NCBI GenBank assembly: GCA_033764335.1
Contig: JANRJC010000031.1
Location: forward strand, 1-64,000
Reading direction: 5' to 3'
DNA length: 64,000 bases
Origin: JAGQVA01 sp033764335
GTDB taxonomy: Bacteria; Bacteroidota; Bacteroidia; J057
Shown: piece after piece, positions 1-8,753 of the stretch
How positions within the stretch are numbered: the stretch's first letter is position 1
Layout of the letters: each line of letters begins with the position of its first letter
Translations under genes and position numbers: made by a program
Notes under the pieces: generated by a model
What the model saw: the letters and a program-made list of their open reading frames with translations, nothing else
What the model was told of the DNA's origin: nothing
The model's database searches: none

Positions 1-1
1 T

Positions 2-475
2 GTTTTAAAGGTTGATAACACTTTCCATACCTATTTTAAAGCAGAAAAAGTAGCAGTTTCGGATTTGAAGCACCCGACAAATTTTCCTTCGCTCCTTTCC
101 GACTATTTTATCAATAAAATCTGGTTGTTAGAAGAAGAAAAGCCTCATGAAAAAGAAGAGCCGACGGCTCACCAACTGACCTTCCAAAACCTGCTGTTTG
201 CCCAAGATACTACTTACCTCACAACGCCTTACTATGCTCTCACGAGACTAAAATTTTCGTTAAATTTTTTCCAAATAAAAGAAGCCCGGGATCTGGATGA
301 TGAATTCGAAATAGGGGGTTGGAATTATTTCGTTTGGGAGGATTATGTCGTACTTACGATTCGGAATTTAGATCGAATCGAAGACAGTATGTATTATTTT
401 TCCCTTTTCAGTGAAAAGGAGGTGGTTTTAAAAGGCTCGCAGGGTGCAGTGATTTCGCTACGCTTAATGGAGTGA
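2..475 (+). CDS. Hypothetical protein, 5' end cut off by window edge
   Basis: The reading frame is open from the second base of the window to the stop at 473-475, so this is the C-terminal part (about 157 residues) of a longer protein whose start lies outside. The visible part is mixed alpha/beta in character, rich in aromatic and acidic residues (for example GGWNYFVWEDYVVLTIRN), with no signal peptide, membrane helix or catalytic motif that I recognise. A TTG at 65 could serve as an internal start, but the frame is coding-like upstream of it, so I read it as partial. Function unknown. Confidence 0.6.
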   Translation, partial: VLKVDNTFHTYFKAEKVAVSDLKHPTNFPSLLSDYFINKIWLLEEEKPHEKEEPTAHQLTFQNLLFAQDTTYLTTPYYALTRLKFSLNFFQIKEARDLDDEFEIGGWNYFVWEDYVVLTIRNLDRIEDSMYYFSLFSEKEVVLKGSQGAVISLRLME

Positions 476-513
476 TTTGCTGGCCTTCGCCCACGAAACC
501 GAATACACCACCC

Positions 514-541
514 GTAGGGTCAGACCATGGTCTGACCCTAC
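514..541. repeat. 28-bp perfect palindrome (REP-like)
   Basis: A 28-base sequence beginning GTAGGGTCAGACC and centred on CCATGG is its own exact reverse complement. It lies between the stop of the partial gene and the end of the convergent S41 peptidase gene, so it could fold as a bidirectional terminator. Its perfect symmetry also fits a dispersed REP-type repeat. Which of the two is not decided by the sequence. Confidence 0.7.
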
Positions 542-573
542 CTCGCGACCTATCCCTACGACGACCCCCGCGT

Positions 574-1596
574 CTAATATGCCCCCAACCACTCCACCGC
601 CCGCAACACCTTCTGGTCTTTTTCCAGGTCGTAAAAATTGTCGCCGCCTTCGATGTATTCGTCGGGAATGACGGATGTGCCTTCGTACATATTGCCCTGC
701 CGGTCGGCGTAAAAACTTACGGTCAACTGCATCACGATATTTTCGGTAATGGGCTGCCACGTTACCGTAGTGGTGTAACCTGCGGTTTCTTCGCCGATAA
801 ACCGGGTACGCGGCCTGTTTTTAAAGGAAATGGCCGTTATCTCTCCCGAACTGGAAGTTGCCGCGCTGATCAGAACGACAACCGGAAGGCTATCTAGCGA
901 GAGATTTGTTCCCATTTTGGACAGGTGATAGTCCGTCATTTGCCGCTCGGCAATGTAGAGATTCTGATCTTTGATGATCCAGCTTTCGTTGTATCCGGAA
1001 GTTTTTTCTGCGAATGCGCCTATTTTGGTGTCGCCGTAAAAATCGCATAACCCGGCCAGCATAGGATACATGGTTCCGCCTCCGTTGAGTCGCAGATCCA
1101 CAATCCAGCCTTTGGGGTTGTGTTTTTGCTGAATGTCTTGGATTGTCTGACGGATTTGCCGGGCGTGAACGGAATCCGCCGAACTCATCACAAGCCCCGG
1201 AATACGTATGTAACCATATTCTGTTTGAATGATCTGTCCAAGAATCGGAACAGTAGTTCTTTGATACTGATCCAGGATAAGCGAATCAAAAACCATCGTG
1301 GAAGTTTTCCACGGACGGATGACGCCGTTGTAGGGAACCTGGTTTACCCAGATTCTGCCGTGAAAATCTTCGAGTTCTCTTAACAGCCGTTTTCCGGCTT
1401 CGGCAATGCCTGCTTCTCTGTGAAGGGAATCCAACTGCGGCTCCAACCGTTGCCAGTTCACACTGTCGCGTCTGACAGAGGTGGTTTTTGCCAGGGTGAT
1501 GATACTATCCAGCGCCACGTCATTTCTGACAATGGGTTGAGAAAAAATAAAATGGTGGATAAACAGGAAAAAAGGAAGGACAGTTGCGATTTTCAT
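574..1596 (-). CDS. S41 family peptidase (C-terminal processing peptidase-like)
   Basis: A 340-residue secreted serine peptidase of the S41/tail-specific family. An N-terminal signal peptide (MKIATVLPFFLFIHHFIFSQ) directs export. The core has the family signatures: GWIVDLRLNGGG near residue 170, the nucleophile context SAATSSSGE near 250, and the general-base lysine in ISFKNRPRTRF about eight residues later, followed by GEETAG. No clear PDZ domain precedes the catalytic core, so it belongs to the short Bacteroidota group rather than to classic CtpA. Substrate unknown; it acts in the periplasm or outside. It is divergent from the TonB-C-like gene at 1702 and convergent with the gene at the window edge. 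Confidence 0.85.
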   Translation of the reverse strand: MKIATVLPFFLFIHHFIFSQPIVRNDVALDSIITLAKTTSVRRDSVNWQRLEPQLDSLHREAGIAEAGKRLLRELEDFHGRIWVNQVPYNGVIRPWKTSTMVFDSLILDQYQRTTVPILGQIIQTEYGYIRIPGLVMSSADSVHARQIRQTIQDIQQKHNPKGWIVDLRLNGGGTMYPMLAGLCDFYGDTKIGAFAEKTSGYNESWIIKDQNLYIAERQMTDYHLSKMGTNLSLDSLPVVVLISAATSSSGEITAISFKNRPRTRFIGEETAGYTTTVTWQPITENIVMQLTVSFYADRQGNMYEGTSVIPDEYIEGGDNFYDLEKDQKVLRAVEWLGAY

Positions 1597-1701
1597 AGAG
1601 GGGTATTGTGATTAATAAGAGAGCCTGTTCGAAAATAGATAATTTTTCCCGAAGTTCGGGCGGATAAGCTGTCATAATTCCACCTATTACCGATTCCCAT
1701 T

Positions 1702-2103
1702 ATGAAAACGATGATTTCTTTCCTGCTGTTAACGTGTTTATTTTTTTTCAAACAGGCATTCTCCCAAACAGAAACTGCCGAACCTACTTTTACCCCACCC
1801 AAAATCAAAAATATAGACGTTCTCGACCCGGTCAAATACCCGCTGAAGGCCGTTACCAAAAAAATAGAAGGAACGGTAAAGGTCGAAATCGAAGTGGATA
1901 CGACAGGCAAATACGTGGCGCATAATATCGTCGAATCCGCCGACTCGCTGCTTTCCGCAGCGGTGGATCCCTATATCCCGCAATTGAAATTTGCTCCCGC
2001 TCTCCGGGGCGAAAACCCTGCTTCGGCAGTTGTCGTCATCGAAATCGTGTTTACGATCGAAAAGCGGGTGCCCCTCAAAACGGAGATACGGGTGAAGTAC
2101 TGA
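1702..2103 (+). CDS. TonB C-terminal-domain-like periplasmic protein
   Basis: A 133-residue protein with a signal peptide ending at AFSQ, a short Pro/Thr-rich linker and a TonB C-terminal-like fold (about residues 38-130). The pattern resembles the energy-transducer family: YPLKAVTKKIEGTVKVEIEV, then a central helix (DSLLSAAVDPYIPQL) and a final strand (AVVVIEIVFTIE). It lacks the transmembrane anchor of true TonB, having a cleavable signal instead, so it is probably a soluble periplasmic relative rather than an energy transducer. It stands between the divergent peptidase gene and a nuclease/phosphodiesterase gene 66 bases downstream. Confidence 0.75.
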   Translation: MKTMISFLLLTCLFFFKQAFSQTETAEPTFTPPKIKNIDVLDPVKYPLKAVTKKIEGTVKVEIEVDTTGKYVAHNIVESADSLLSAAVDPYIPQLKFAPALRGENPASAVVVIEIVFTIEKRVPLKTEIRVKY

Positions 2104-2169
2104 TCGCGGTGTTAATAATTTTGCAGTTTTTTGTTCAGGGTTGTACCTTGTGGCTGAAACGCAAACTTT

Positions 2170-3771
2170 ATGCAAACCCTCACTCTCGCGACCGTATTTT
2201 GTACCTTGCTGCTCTCTCAATCATTTTTTTCTGTACAGGCTCAACCCGACCGAAGTTTTCGGGTGATGACCTTTAATATCCGCCTGAATGTTGCCTCTGA
2301 CAGCACCAATGCCTGGCCCCACCGCACCGATCTGGTCGAAAGTATGATCCGCTTCCACGAAGCGGACCTCATTGGCGTTCAGGAAGCGCTGGAAAATCAG
2401 ATGACGGATCTCAAAACGATATTGCCCGACTTCGGTGTACATGGTGTGGCTCGCGATACGAGCCTTCAATGGGGCGAATATTCAGCGATATTTTATCGCC
2501 GGAGTCGGTTTGAATGGCTCGACGGCTCGACCTTCTGGCTTTCGGAAAGCCCGGAAATGGCCAGCCGGGGCTGGGATGCTGCGCTCAATCGTATCGTGAC
2601 CTGGGCACGGTTTCGCGACCGTTTTACCGATAAGGTATTTTTCCATTTTAATACGCATTTTGACCACCGGGGGGTAGAGGCTCGGGAAAACAGTGCCCGG
2701 CTGATCATGGACAAAATTGCGGAGTTGAATCCCGAAAATCTTCCCGTGATTCTTACCGGAGATTTTAACCTTACTCCGACTGATTCTCCTTATTCGATTC
2801 TCACTCAAGACAATCCCGACAAAAACCTGAAAGACTCCTATTTCGAAAGTCTGAGTTTGCATCATGGCCCGGCGTCCACGTGGAGCGGGTTTGTTTTTCC
2901 CGGGGAAGGAGATCGCCGGATAGATTATATTTTCACTCGAAACCGGGTGGTTGTGTTAAAACACGCTACGCTCTCCGATTCCTGGTCGGGGCGTTATCCA
3001 TCGGATCATTTGCCGGTGCTTGCAGAGATTTTGATTGATCCGGTAATGGCGCTGCCTCAGGCTCACTCTCACAACGACTACGAACGGTCACGCCCGTTGT
3101 GGACGGCATTGGAAAACGGGTGTACCAGCGTCGAGGCAGACATCTGGCTGATTGACGACAAGTTGTATGTCTCGCATAATCGTCCCATGATTACGCCGAA
3201 ATCGCCTACGCTGGAAAGTTTATACCTTGACCCTCTCGCCCGCCATGTAACCGAAAATCACGGGTGGATATTTCCGGGATACAATCGTCCGGTACAATTG
3301 CTCGTGGATATAAAAAACGAAGGTGAAGCCACTTATGAAAAACTCCGGGAAGTGCTGAAAAATTACGACTATCTGCTAAAACCGTATGGAAATCGCTCCG
3401 CGCTGCTTCAGATTGTGATCTCCGGAGAACGTCCGATGGCGGCGATTCTGGCGGATTCGAGCCGCAGGGTCGGTCTCGACGGTCGTCCCGAGGATATGGG
3501 TGAGTCTTACGAAGCCGCGATTATGCCGCTGATTAGCCAGCGATATTCGGTGGTGACTTCCTGGAAAGGGAAAGATGTCATTCCGGATGCGGAAATGGGA
3601 GCCTTGAAAACGCTTGCGGATCAGGCACATCGCCAGGGGAAAAAAATACGGCTGTGGGCAACTCCGGATGATGAAAATGTATGGAAAGTATTGCTGGAAG
3701 CCGGGGTGGATTATATCAATACGGATGATCCGGAAAGGTTGAAAAAATTCCTGTCAAAATCCGGGAAGTAA
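2170..3771 (+). CDS. Secreted endonuclease/exonuclease/phosphatase - GDPD-like (Aim6-type) fusion
   Basis: A 533-residue exported protein of two hydrolase domains. After a signal peptide (to about residue 24), residues 30-290 form an endonuclease/exonuclease/phosphatase domain: FNIRLN, GVQEAL, the paired TGDFN motif and the terminal SDHLPV catalytic histidine motif. From about residue 295 the sequence AHSHNDYERSRPLWTAL, with VEADIWL and YVSHNRP, marks a glycerophosphodiester phosphodiesterase/PI-PLC-like TIM barrel of the Aim6 type, ending in YINTDDPERL. Both domains hydrolyse phosphodiesters, so a role in scavenging phosphate from phospholipid head groups or nucleic acid is a reasonable inference. 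A TAATTTTG box at 2116-2123 resembles the Bacteroidota -7 element. A symporter gene follows 50 bases downstream. Confidence 0.85.
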   Translation: MQTLTLATVFCTLLLSQSFFSVQAQPDRSFRVMTFNIRLNVASDSTNAWPHRTDLVESMIRFHEADLIGVQEALENQMTDLKTILPDFGVHGVARDTSLQWGEYSAIFYRRSRFEWLDGSTFWLSESPEMASRGWDAALNRIVTWARFRDRFTDKVFFHFNTHFDHRGVEARENSARLIMDKIAELNPENLPVILTGDFNLTPTDSPYSILTQDNPDKNLKDSYFESLSLHHGPASTWSGFVFPGEGDRRIDYIFTRNRVVVLKHATLSDSWSGRYPSDHLPVLAEILIDPVMALPQAHSHNDYERSRPLWTALENGCTSVEADIWLIDDKLYVSHNRPMITPKSPTLESLYLDPLARHVTENHGWIFPGYNRPVQLLVDIKNEGEATYEKLREVLKNYDYLLKPYGNRSALLQIVISGERPMAAILADSSRRVGLDGRPEDMGESYEAAIMPLISQRYSVVTSWKGKDVIPDAEMGALKTLADQAHRQGKKIRLWATPDDENVWKVLLEAGVDYINTDDPERLKKFLSKSGK

Positions 3772-3821
3772 AGTAAAATTACCTATTTTACGCCCCTACT
3801 ACTAACTAATACTACCCAGCA

Positions 3822-5405
3822 ATGAATTTTTCTACGATTGACTACATAGTATTTGGAGCCTATGGCGCGCTGATTATTTTCATCGGCCTGTGGGTTTCCC
3901 GCGATAAAGGCGGAAAGGAAAAAGACTCAGCAGATTACTTCCTGGCGGGAAAAACCCTGCCCTGGTGGGCCATTGGCTCGTCTCTGATCGCCTCTAATAT
4001 TTCGGCAGAGCAGTTTATCGGCATGTCCGGCTCGGGCTTCCGCCTGGGGCTTGCTATCGCTACCTACGAATGGATGGCAGCCGTAACGCTGCTATTGGTG
4101 GCCTGGTTTTTTCTGCCCATTTTCCTGAAAAAAGGCATTTTTACCATGCCACAGTTTCTTCAGGTGCGTTATGACAACCGGGTGCGTACGCTGCTGGCGG
4201 TTTTTTGGCTGACAGTTTTTGTTTTTGTCAATCTTACTTCGGTCTTATACCTCGGCGCTCTCGCTATGGAAAATATCATGGGCGTGCCGTTGGTTTATGG
4301 CATGATTGGCCTTTCGCTGTTTTCCATTATTTACAGCGTCTATGGGGGGTTAAAAGCGGTGGCATGGACCGACGTGGTGCAAGTGGTTTTTCTGATTGGC
4401 GGCGGTCTGATGACTACCTGGATTGCCTTGGATGCTTACGGCGGATTGGACAAGTTGATGAATGACCTTCCCGAAAGGTTTAATATGATTTTGTTTGAGG
4501 GCGAACTTTTGTTTAAGGATGATGCCGGGCAAACGCAGGATGCCTACAATCTTCTTCCGGGACTGAGTGTATTGGTCGGGGGCATGTGGATTGCGAATCT
4601 GTATTATTGGGGTTGTAACCAGTATATTATCCAGCGGGCACTGGCTGCCAAAAACATCAAGGAGGCGCAGCGTGGACTGGCTTTTGCGGGATACCTGAAA
4701 CTGATTCTTCCGTTGATTGTGGTAATTCCGGGTATTGTGGCCTATGCGCTGAATGCGCCGATCGAAAAGGCGGATGCGGCTTATCCCTGGCTTTTGTCAA
4801 ATTTTGTGCCTTCCGGGTTTAAAGGCCTTGCCTTTGCGGCGCTGGTAGCCGCTATTGTATCTTCGCTGGCTTCGATGATGAACAGTACTTCCACCATTTT
4901 TACGATGGACTTGTATAAACCCTACATCAAAAAAACGGCTTCGGAAAAAGAACTGGTATTTGTCGGTAGGGTAGTGGCTCTGGTAGCGATGTTGGTCGCA
5001 GGTCTGGTTGCTTATCCCTTGATGGGAAAAAGTGATCAGGTATTTCAGAATATCCAGAACTGGACGGGTCTGGTGAGTCCGGGAGTGCTGGCCGTATTTA
5101 TTATGGGATTATTTTATAAAAAGGCCACCGCCAATTCGGCTCTCGTATCCGCTTTGCTAAGCGTGCCGCTTTCTTTTGCCATTAATACCTGGCTGCCTTC
5201 AATTCCTTTTATGAACCGGATGGGAATTGTGTTTTTGATTTCGCTGGTACTGATTGTGGTAATATCCCGGGTTGAAGGCAAAGGTGCTGACTCCCCCAAT
5301 AGTATTGCTCACGGTGAAGTGGTAAGGGAGAAAGACCCGATATTTGTAGCAGCCGCGGCGGGAATTTTGCTGATAACCACCTTCTTATACGCGATTTTCT
5401 GGTAG
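3822..5405 (+). CDS. Sodium:solute symporter (SSS/SGLT family)
   Basis: A 527-residue inner-membrane protein with about 13-14 hydrophobic segments. The family signature runs DYFLAGKTLPWWAIGSSLIA followed by SNISAEQFIGMSGSGF, and the TM3 region has YEWMAA. The sequence ALVAAIVSSLASMMNSTSTI matches the SSS region that binds the second sodium. The SGLT-like cast (YWGCNQYIIQRALAAKN) suggests a sugar or related polyol rather than proline. It follows the phosphodiesterase fusion closely and may take up a released product such as inositol or glycerol; that link is inference. It is convergent with the response regulator gene, with only one base between stops. Confidence 0.9.
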   Translation: MNFSTIDYIVFGAYGALIIFIGLWVSRDKGGKEKDSADYFLAGKTLPWWAIGSSLIASNISAEQFIGMSGSGFRLGLAIATYEWMAAVTLLLVAWFFLPIFLKKGIFTMPQFLQVRYDNRVRTLLAVFWLTVFVFVNLTSVLYLGALAMENIMGVPLVYGMIGLSLFSIIYSVYGGLKAVAWTDVVQVVFLIGGGLMTTWIALDAYGGLDKLMNDLPERFNMILFEGELLFKDDAGQTQDAYNLLPGLSVLVGGMWIANLYYWGCNQYIIQRALAAKNIKEAQRGLAFAGYLKLILPLIVVIPGIVAYALNAPIEKADAAYPWLLSNFVPSGFKGLAFAALVAAIVSSLASMMNSTSTIFTMDLYKPYIKKTASEKELVFVGRVVALVAMLVAGLVAYPLMGKSDQVFQNIQNWTGLVSPGVLAVFIMGLFYKKATANSALVSALLSVPLSFAINTWLPSIPFMNRMGIVFLISLVLIVVISRVEGKGADSPNSIAHGEVVREKDPIFVAAAAGILLITTFLYAIFW

Positions 5406-5406
5406 T

Positions 5407-5841
5407 TTAAAAGTGCATGACGCCATATCTGCCTTCCAGTTCGCCGGAAAATAGTTTTTCAAGATCCTGGATGGAGATGGGTTTGATCAGGTAGCCGGAA
5501 AGCAGGGACAACTGGCGGGCATGTTCGATATCATTTTCATTGATCGAAGAACTCACCATAAAGATGGTGACGGGCTTAAGAAAATGAGTTTTGATCGCGG
5601 CAAACTCCTCCAGAAATTGCCAGCCATCGAGTACGGGCATATTCATATCCAATAGGATAAGATCGGGAACTTCCGAAACGTTGGGGAGGTAATCACTGAA
5701 AAAGTTGATTGCCTCCCTTCCGTTTGAAAAAATCATCAGATTTTTACAGAGTTTTTTGATCTCAATCAATCGTTTTAGTCCATAGACATAAATATCATCG
5801 TCATCAATGATACAGGCAATTTCGAAGTGTTTTTTTGTCAT
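5407..5841 (-). CDS. Single-domain response regulator
   Basis: A 144-residue CheY-like receiver with no output domain. The acidic pocket is visible in IDDDDIY near residue 12, the phospho-acceptor aspartate in LILLDMNMPVLDGW near residue 63, the conserved Ser/Thr in MVSSS, and the switch lysine in LIKPIS. Its ATG shares one base with the TAA stop of the upstream histidine kinase (TAATG), so the two are translationally coupled and almost certainly partners. Without an output domain it probably acts by protein contact or within a phosphorelay. Confidence 0.93.
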   Translation of the reverse strand: MTKKHFEIACIIDDDDIYVYGLKRLIEIKKLCKNLMIFSNGREAINFFSDYLPNVSEVPDLILLDMNMPVLDGWQFLEEFAAIKTHFLKPVTIFMVSSSINENDIEHARQLSLLSGYLIKPISIQDLEKLFSGELEGRYGVMHF

Positions 5842-7337
5842 TAGAAATAAATTTTAAAGGTAGAACCCTGCCCGATTTCACTTTCCCAGATTATTTTCCC
5901 GCCGAGAGCTTCTACCTGATTTTTGGTCATAAAAAGCCCCAACCCTTTTGCATCGGGATTGCCATGAAAGGTTTTATACATCCCAAAAACTTTTTTCCCA
6001 TAGAGTTTCATATCTATTCCCACCCCATTGTCGGCAATGGTCAGAAGGGGTTTACCCGCTTCAAGGGAGGTCTGAATTCTAATAATAGGCAATCGGCGCG
6101 GATGTCGGTATTTGATGGCATTGGAGATCAGGTTGTAAAATATGCTCTCAAGGTAAGCTGGCACAGAGGAAATGGCGGAGTGTTTACTAAAATCTGCCTG
6201 AATTGTAGCTTTAGATACTTCGATCTGAGGCTCCAGTATTTTCTGAACCCGATCCAATATATTCTGAAACGCAATTGTCTCTCGCTGTTGTTGAACTCCC
6301 GACTGAATATGGACCACCTTATTGAGGTAGTCAATGGTTTCATGGAGGTTGGTGAAGGTCTGTCTGATTTTGCTAAATACTTCTGTGCGGGAATGTATAT
6401 CGGGCAACGAGTCGTACAGACCGATAAGCATTCCAAAATTGCTGGTATGAGAACGCATATTATGCGAGATGATATAAGCAAAATCCATCAGCCGCCGGTT
6501 TTGTTCATTGATTACCTCCAAAGATGCCTGTAAACCAATTTCCCGATTCTTTTTTTCATCAATGTCGAGAATAGAGCCAAACATTCGCACCGGTTCCCCT
6601 TTGTCATTCCATTCGGCTCTCCCGGAGGTTTGAACCCATTTATAGGAACCCTTCCCGGTTTTCATCCGAATATCGAGGTCATATTTCTTTTTTTCAAGCA
6701 GATGATCTTTCACTGCTTGGTCAACTAAGGGATAATCTTCCGGATGTACAAGACTCAGAAATGTCTGGTAAGTAGCTTCGATTTCACCGGGTTCATATTC
6801 AAGGATTTGGAAAAATTTTTCCGACCACCACTCTTTTCCCGAAAGAATATTCCATTCCCAAAGACCGGCATCAATGCCTTCGAGAATGAGCTTCATGGTT
6901 TTATTGGTTTTTAACTCCCTTTCCTCCGCCCTGACCTGGAGGGTAATATCCCGGATCGTAGCATAAAGCAGATGATTTTGGGGGTCGGGAACAACATTCC
7001 ATAGAAAGTGAGCGTAATTCCCGTCTTTTTTGCGGTAACGGTTGACAAACCCGATGGTCTTTACTGACTGCGTAAGCTTGGCGGCTTCGGTTTTGGTATC
7101 TTCCACATCCTCCGGATGCACAAAATCCATATAAGGCCGGCTCAGTAATTCTTCCGGGGTATAACCCAGAATATTTGAAAAAGCAGGATTGATTAACTTG
7201 AAATAACCGTCAAACCCGGCGATACATGCAGGGTCTAGGGCAAGCTGGAAAAGTTTCTCCAGATGACTTAAAGGATTTTGCCCGGAGGATGGAAGAACAG
7301 AAATTACCGGAGAAGGGGTGTTGTCGTTCAGGTCCAT
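5841..7337 (-). CDS. PAS-domain sensor histidine kinase
   Basis: A 498-residue kinase without clear membrane segments, so probably cytosolic. Two PAS domains of the PAS_3 type span roughly residues 25-140 and 145-270 (FSNILGYTPEELLSRPYMDF; WWSEKFFQILEYEPGEIEA). The phosphorylated histidine is in FAYIISHNMRSHTSN near residue 290. The HATPase_c domain has the N box (NLISNAIKYRHP), the G1 box (ADNGVGID), and KGLGLFMTKNQVEALGG near the C-terminus. It is the first gene of a two-gene operon with the receiver at 5407. The ligand sensed by the PAS domains cannot be told from sequence. Confidence 0.92.
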   Translation of the reverse strand: MDLNDNTPSPVISVLPSSGQNPLSHLEKLFQLALDPACIAGFDGYFKLINPAFSNILGYTPEELLSRPYMDFVHPEDVEDTKTEAAKLTQSVKTIGFVNRYRKKDGNYAHFLWNVVPDPQNHLLYATIRDITLQVRAEERELKTNKTMKLILEGIDAGLWEWNILSGKEWWSEKFFQILEYEPGEIEATYQTFLSLVHPEDYPLVDQAVKDHLLEKKKYDLDIRMKTGKGSYKWVQTSGRAEWNDKGEPVRMFGSILDIDEKKNREIGLQASLEVINEQNRRLMDFAYIISHNMRSHTSNFGMLIGLYDSLPDIHSRTEVFSKIRQTFTNLHETIDYLNKVVHIQSGVQQQRETIAFQNILDRVQKILEPQIEVSKATIQADFSKHSAISSVPAYLESIFYNLISNAIKYRHPRRLPIIRIQTSLEAGKPLLTIADNGVGIDMKLYGKKVFGMYKTFHGNPDAKGLGLFMTKNQVEALGGKIIWESEIGQGSTFKIYF

Positions 7338-7486
7338 AATAAATTGTTAGATTTCCGGGTAGGGTGAAAATATCCGATTTTTTTGCCTGAATTCTATTTA
7401 CATTTTTTAATTTTCTTACACCCTTCATGCAGCATTTTTTTTCGTATAACCGTCAGAAAGGTATTGATAATTTAAATATTCAGATT

Positions 7487-7900
7487 ATGAGAACACTGAG
7501 CTTTTTCTTTTCCGTAACCCTGATTTTCCTTACAGGTTGTGTCTCAAAAGAGGACATTCCACCTATGTCGGATAAGGAAATTTCCTTGAAATATGAAAAG
7601 CATATTACACTTCCTTTGCAGGGGATCACTTTGTCTTTTCTTTCCCTTGAATCGGATTCCCGTTGCCCCGAAGAAGTAACTTGCATTTGGGAAGGAGAGG
7701 TTGTGGTTAAATTAGGCGTTGCGCTTATCGGTCAGGAGCCGCAAAGTTTTATTGTAGGAATCAGCCCTCGCCCGGATGTACCCCAATCCTTCACCTTTGA
7801 AGACTATACCATTGAATTAATAGAAGTAAACCCCTATCCGGTTCAGGGAGTGAACGTTCCGTTAAAAAAATATGAGGTGGTCTTAAAAGTGACGCAATAA
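7487..7900 (+). CDS. Small lipoprotein of unknown function
   Basis: I place the start at the ATG at 7487, because the resulting N-terminus (MRTLSFFFSVTLIFLTGC) is a textbook lipoprotein signal with lipobox LTGC, whereas the frame-open extension upstream to 7427 is not signal-like. The mature part of about 120 residues contains two cysteines in DSRCPEEVTCIWEGE, a motif I have seen in other small Bacteroidota lipoproteins and which may form a disulfide, followed by predicted beta strands. No enzymatic motif. It stands alone, upstream of a DUF6503 lipoprotein. Confidence 0.75.
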   Translation: MRTLSFFFSVTLIFLTGCVSKEDIPPMSDKEISLKYEKHITLPLQGITLSFLSLESDSRCPEEVTCIWEGEVVVKLGVALIGQEPQSFIVGISPRPDVPQSFTFEDYTIELIEVNPYPVQGVNVPLKKYEVVLKVTQ

Positions 7901-7986
7901 CCTGCCTCAAAATAAATAACGTTTTGTAAGACAGGCGACGCCATCGGGCAGAAAACAAGGTTATATTTGCCTGAAAAGTTACGAGA

Positions 7987-8730
7987 ATGCAAATACGTTT
8001 TTTACAAGGGCTGGCGATAATTTTACTGACCGGATGCCTGACGCTGGACAAAAAAAACCTCAACGATCCTCAACACATTGTGGACCGCGCCATCGAAGTT
8101 TATGGCGGAGAGCAATTTTTACAGGCGGAGATCAATTTTACGTTCCGCGACCGCGATTATATTTCCATCCGCAATCAGGGGAGTTATCAGTATGAACGAC
8201 TGTTTCAGGAAAACGGAAACTCGGTACGGGATGTCTTAAACAACCAGGGGTTTTACCGCGAAATCAATGGCTCCCGTGCCGAAATTCCCGATACAATGGC
8301 AACCAAATATACCAACTCGGTCAATTCGGTGATTTATTTTGCCGTTCTGCCTTTTGGACTCAACGATCCCGCAGTCAGAAAAGAATACCTCGGACAGGCC
8401 TTTATCCAAAAAATCCCTTACCATAAAATCCGGGTGACTTTTGACTCGCAGGGAGGGGGAGAAGATTTTCAGGACGTATTCGTTTATTGGTTTCGTACCG
8501 ACAACTACCGGATGGATTATTTCGCTTATCGTTATTACACCGAAGAAGGAGGAATTCGCTTCCGCCAGGCTTATAATACCCGAAACGTCAATGGACTTTT
8601 GTTTTCAGATTATCGGAATTACAAAGCGGATCCGGCTCAATACAAGGTCGAAGAAACCGACCGATTGTTTGAGGAAAACAAAATGGAGGAATTGTCCAAA
8701 ATTGAGTTGGAAAATATAGCGGTCAAATAA
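7987..8730 (+). CDS. DUF6503-family lipoprotein
   Basis: A 247-residue protein beginning with a lipoprotein signal (lipobox LLTGC). The mature sequence fits the Bacteroidota DUF6503 family: an opening segment on the pattern DPQHIVDRAIEVYGGEQFL, then alternating strands (INFTFRDRDYISIR, HKIRVTFDSQGG) that suggest a LolA/LppX-like open beta barrel able to hold a lipid. Such a role is inferred from fold style only. It is separated by 23 bases from the toxin-23-like gene downstream and may be co-transcribed. Confidence 0.7.
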   Translation: MQIRFLQGLAIILLTGCLTLDKKNLNDPQHIVDRAIEVYGGEQFLQAEINFTFRDRDYISIRNQGSYQYERLFQENGNSVRDVLNNQGFYREINGSRAEIPDTMATKYTNSVNSVIYFAVLPFGLNDPAVRKEYLGQAFIQKIPYHKIRVTFDSQGGGEDFQDVFVYWFRTDNYRMDYFAYRYYTEEGGIRFRQAYNTRNVNGLLFSDYRNYKADPAQYKVEETDRLFEENKMEELSKIELENIAVK

Positions 8731-8753
8731 ACCGGAAATTTCTATCTTCCGGG

